Source: Ensifer sp. USDA 6670 (lineage in GTDB: Bacteria; Pseudomonadota; Alphaproteobacteria; Rhizobiales; Rhizobiaceae). Taken from it: 64,000 nt of DNA. This document shows, one piece after another, positions 63,516 to 64,000 of the stretch (position 1 is its first letter; each line of letters opens with the position of its first letter). The notes beneath the pieces are model-generated. The model worked only from the letters and a program-made list of their open reading frames with translations. It did not search any database and had not been told where the DNA came from. Position numbers and translations under genes: made by a program. The stretch spans positions 124,001 through 188,000 of the forward strand of contig ATWE01000003.1 of the NCBI GenBank assembly GCA_000421085.1, in the 5' to 3' direction.

Positions 63516-64000
63516 TTGAAAACCTATAGAGAACCTGCGGCTGTCAGCTTCGGCTTGCCTGCGTCCTTGGGATTTTACCGTCTCAAGCGTTTCCTTGATT
63601 GCCTGTCTGCCGGAACCGTTTTCGTCCTGTGCCTGCCCGTGATGGCGGTTACGGCAGTGGTCGTTTGGGCTGCCGTCGGCTTGCCGCTGTTCTTCACCCA
63701 GGCGCGTGCCGGCGCGGGGATGCGCGTTTTCACCGTCGCCAAATTCCGCACGATGACGGATGCGCGGGCGCCTGACGGCACGCTTTTGCCGGATGCGTTG
63801 CGGCAGACCGCCGCCACCGCTCTGTTGCGGCGGCTGCGCTTCGACGAGCTGCCGCAACTCATTGCGGTGCTTTCCGGGGACATGTCGATGGTAGGTCCGC
63901 GCCCGCTTCCCTTGGCGACCGTCGCCGGCTTCGGCGAACTTGGCCGCATGCGCTGCCGCGTCGCCCCGGGGATGACCGGCTGGGCACAGGTAAACGGCAA
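63516..64000 (+). CDS. Bacterial sugar transferase (ExoY/WcaJ-like), partial at right edge
   Basis: The frame runs off the window after 161 codons. It begins LKTYREPAAVSFGL at a TTG (63516) preceded by AAGGG nine bases upstream; no ATG or GTG lies earlier in frame. The sugar-transferase domain (PF02397 type) is clear: KRFLDCLSAG with a hydrophobic helix, PLFFTQARAGAGM, FTVAKFRTMTDARAPDG, RRLRFDELPQL, VLSGDMSMVGPRPLPL and PGMTGWAQVNG at the edge. Such enzymes place the first sugar phosphate on undecaprenyl phosphate, starting the polysaccharide made by this locus. The C-terminus is outside the window. Confidence 0.88.
   Translation, partial: MKTYREPAAVSFGLPASLGFYRLKRFLDCLSAGTVFVLCLPVMAVTAVVVWAAVGLPLFFTQARAGAGMRVFTVAKFRTMTDARAPDGTLLPDALRQTAATALLRRLRFDELPQLIAVLSGDMSMVGPRPLPLATVAGFGELGRMRCRVAPGMTGWAQVNG

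Noticed and set aside
63575-64000. Minus-strand frame at the right edge
   Set aside because: It is antisense to the clear sugar-transferase domain and is rich in Ser, Arg and Thr with no motif.

Overview
The window reads as a high-GC alphaproteobacterial replicon, most likely from Sinorhizobium (Ensifer) and probably a large chromid of the pSymB kind. This rests on gene families, dense ATGA-type overlapping operons, many ABC importers with IclR, ROK or Xre-type regulators, ExoF/ExoY-like glycan genes and rhizobial intergenic palindromes. No rRNA, tRNA, replication, conjugation or CRISPR genes were seen.

Region by region: 1-5033 is the end of a deoxysugar-acid catabolic operon, most consistent with non-phosphorylated L-fucose breakdown (mutarotase, Gfo/Idh/MocA oxidoreductase, MaoC-like protein, BDH2-like SDR, FAH-family hydrolase, L-fuconate dehydratase-like enolase). 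5093-7031 is the nitrate-responsive NasS/NasT sensor-antiterminator pair. 7143-9200 holds a lone TfuA-like protein, an Xre regulator and a gluconokinase. 9384-16233 is a complete isovaleryl-CoA (leucine) degradation operon with an embedded Rid protein. 16252-17242 is an Xre/RES toxin-antitoxin pair behind an overlapping operator and promoter. 17277-17639 is repeat-rich DNA with an IS5-type remnant. 17653-19017 is an FAD-linked oxidase. 19114-22986 is a sulfate/thiosulfate ABC importer. 23253-28757 is a predicted D-amino-acid uptake and catabolism module. 28799-36512 is a sugar importer with PfkB kinase, SIS isomerase and ROK regulator, probably for an amino sugar.

From 36719 to the right edge (about 27 kb) lies the most interesting region, a surface polysaccharide locus that carries its own sulfation supply. 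CysD and CysNC make PAPS, CysQ removes PAP, and two sulfotransferases of different families sit among glycan genes: three GT4 glycosyltransferases, a CapD-type 4,6-dehydratase, a formyltransferase, a Wzy-like polymerase, a Wzx-like flippase, a Wzz-like co-polymerase whose kinase motifs have decayed, an ExoF-like export protein and an ExoY-like initiating transferase cut by the window edge. Accessory genes are a PHP/ATP-grasp/epimerase trio, an RTX calcium-binding protein, a pectate-lyase-like secreted protein and a methyltransferase-like protein. Together they predict a sulfated, possibly N-formylated, Wzx/Wzy-dependent polysaccharide.

Limits: every function is inferred by eye from sequence motifs and context; no database search was run. 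Several start codons are choices between alternatives and are flagged.
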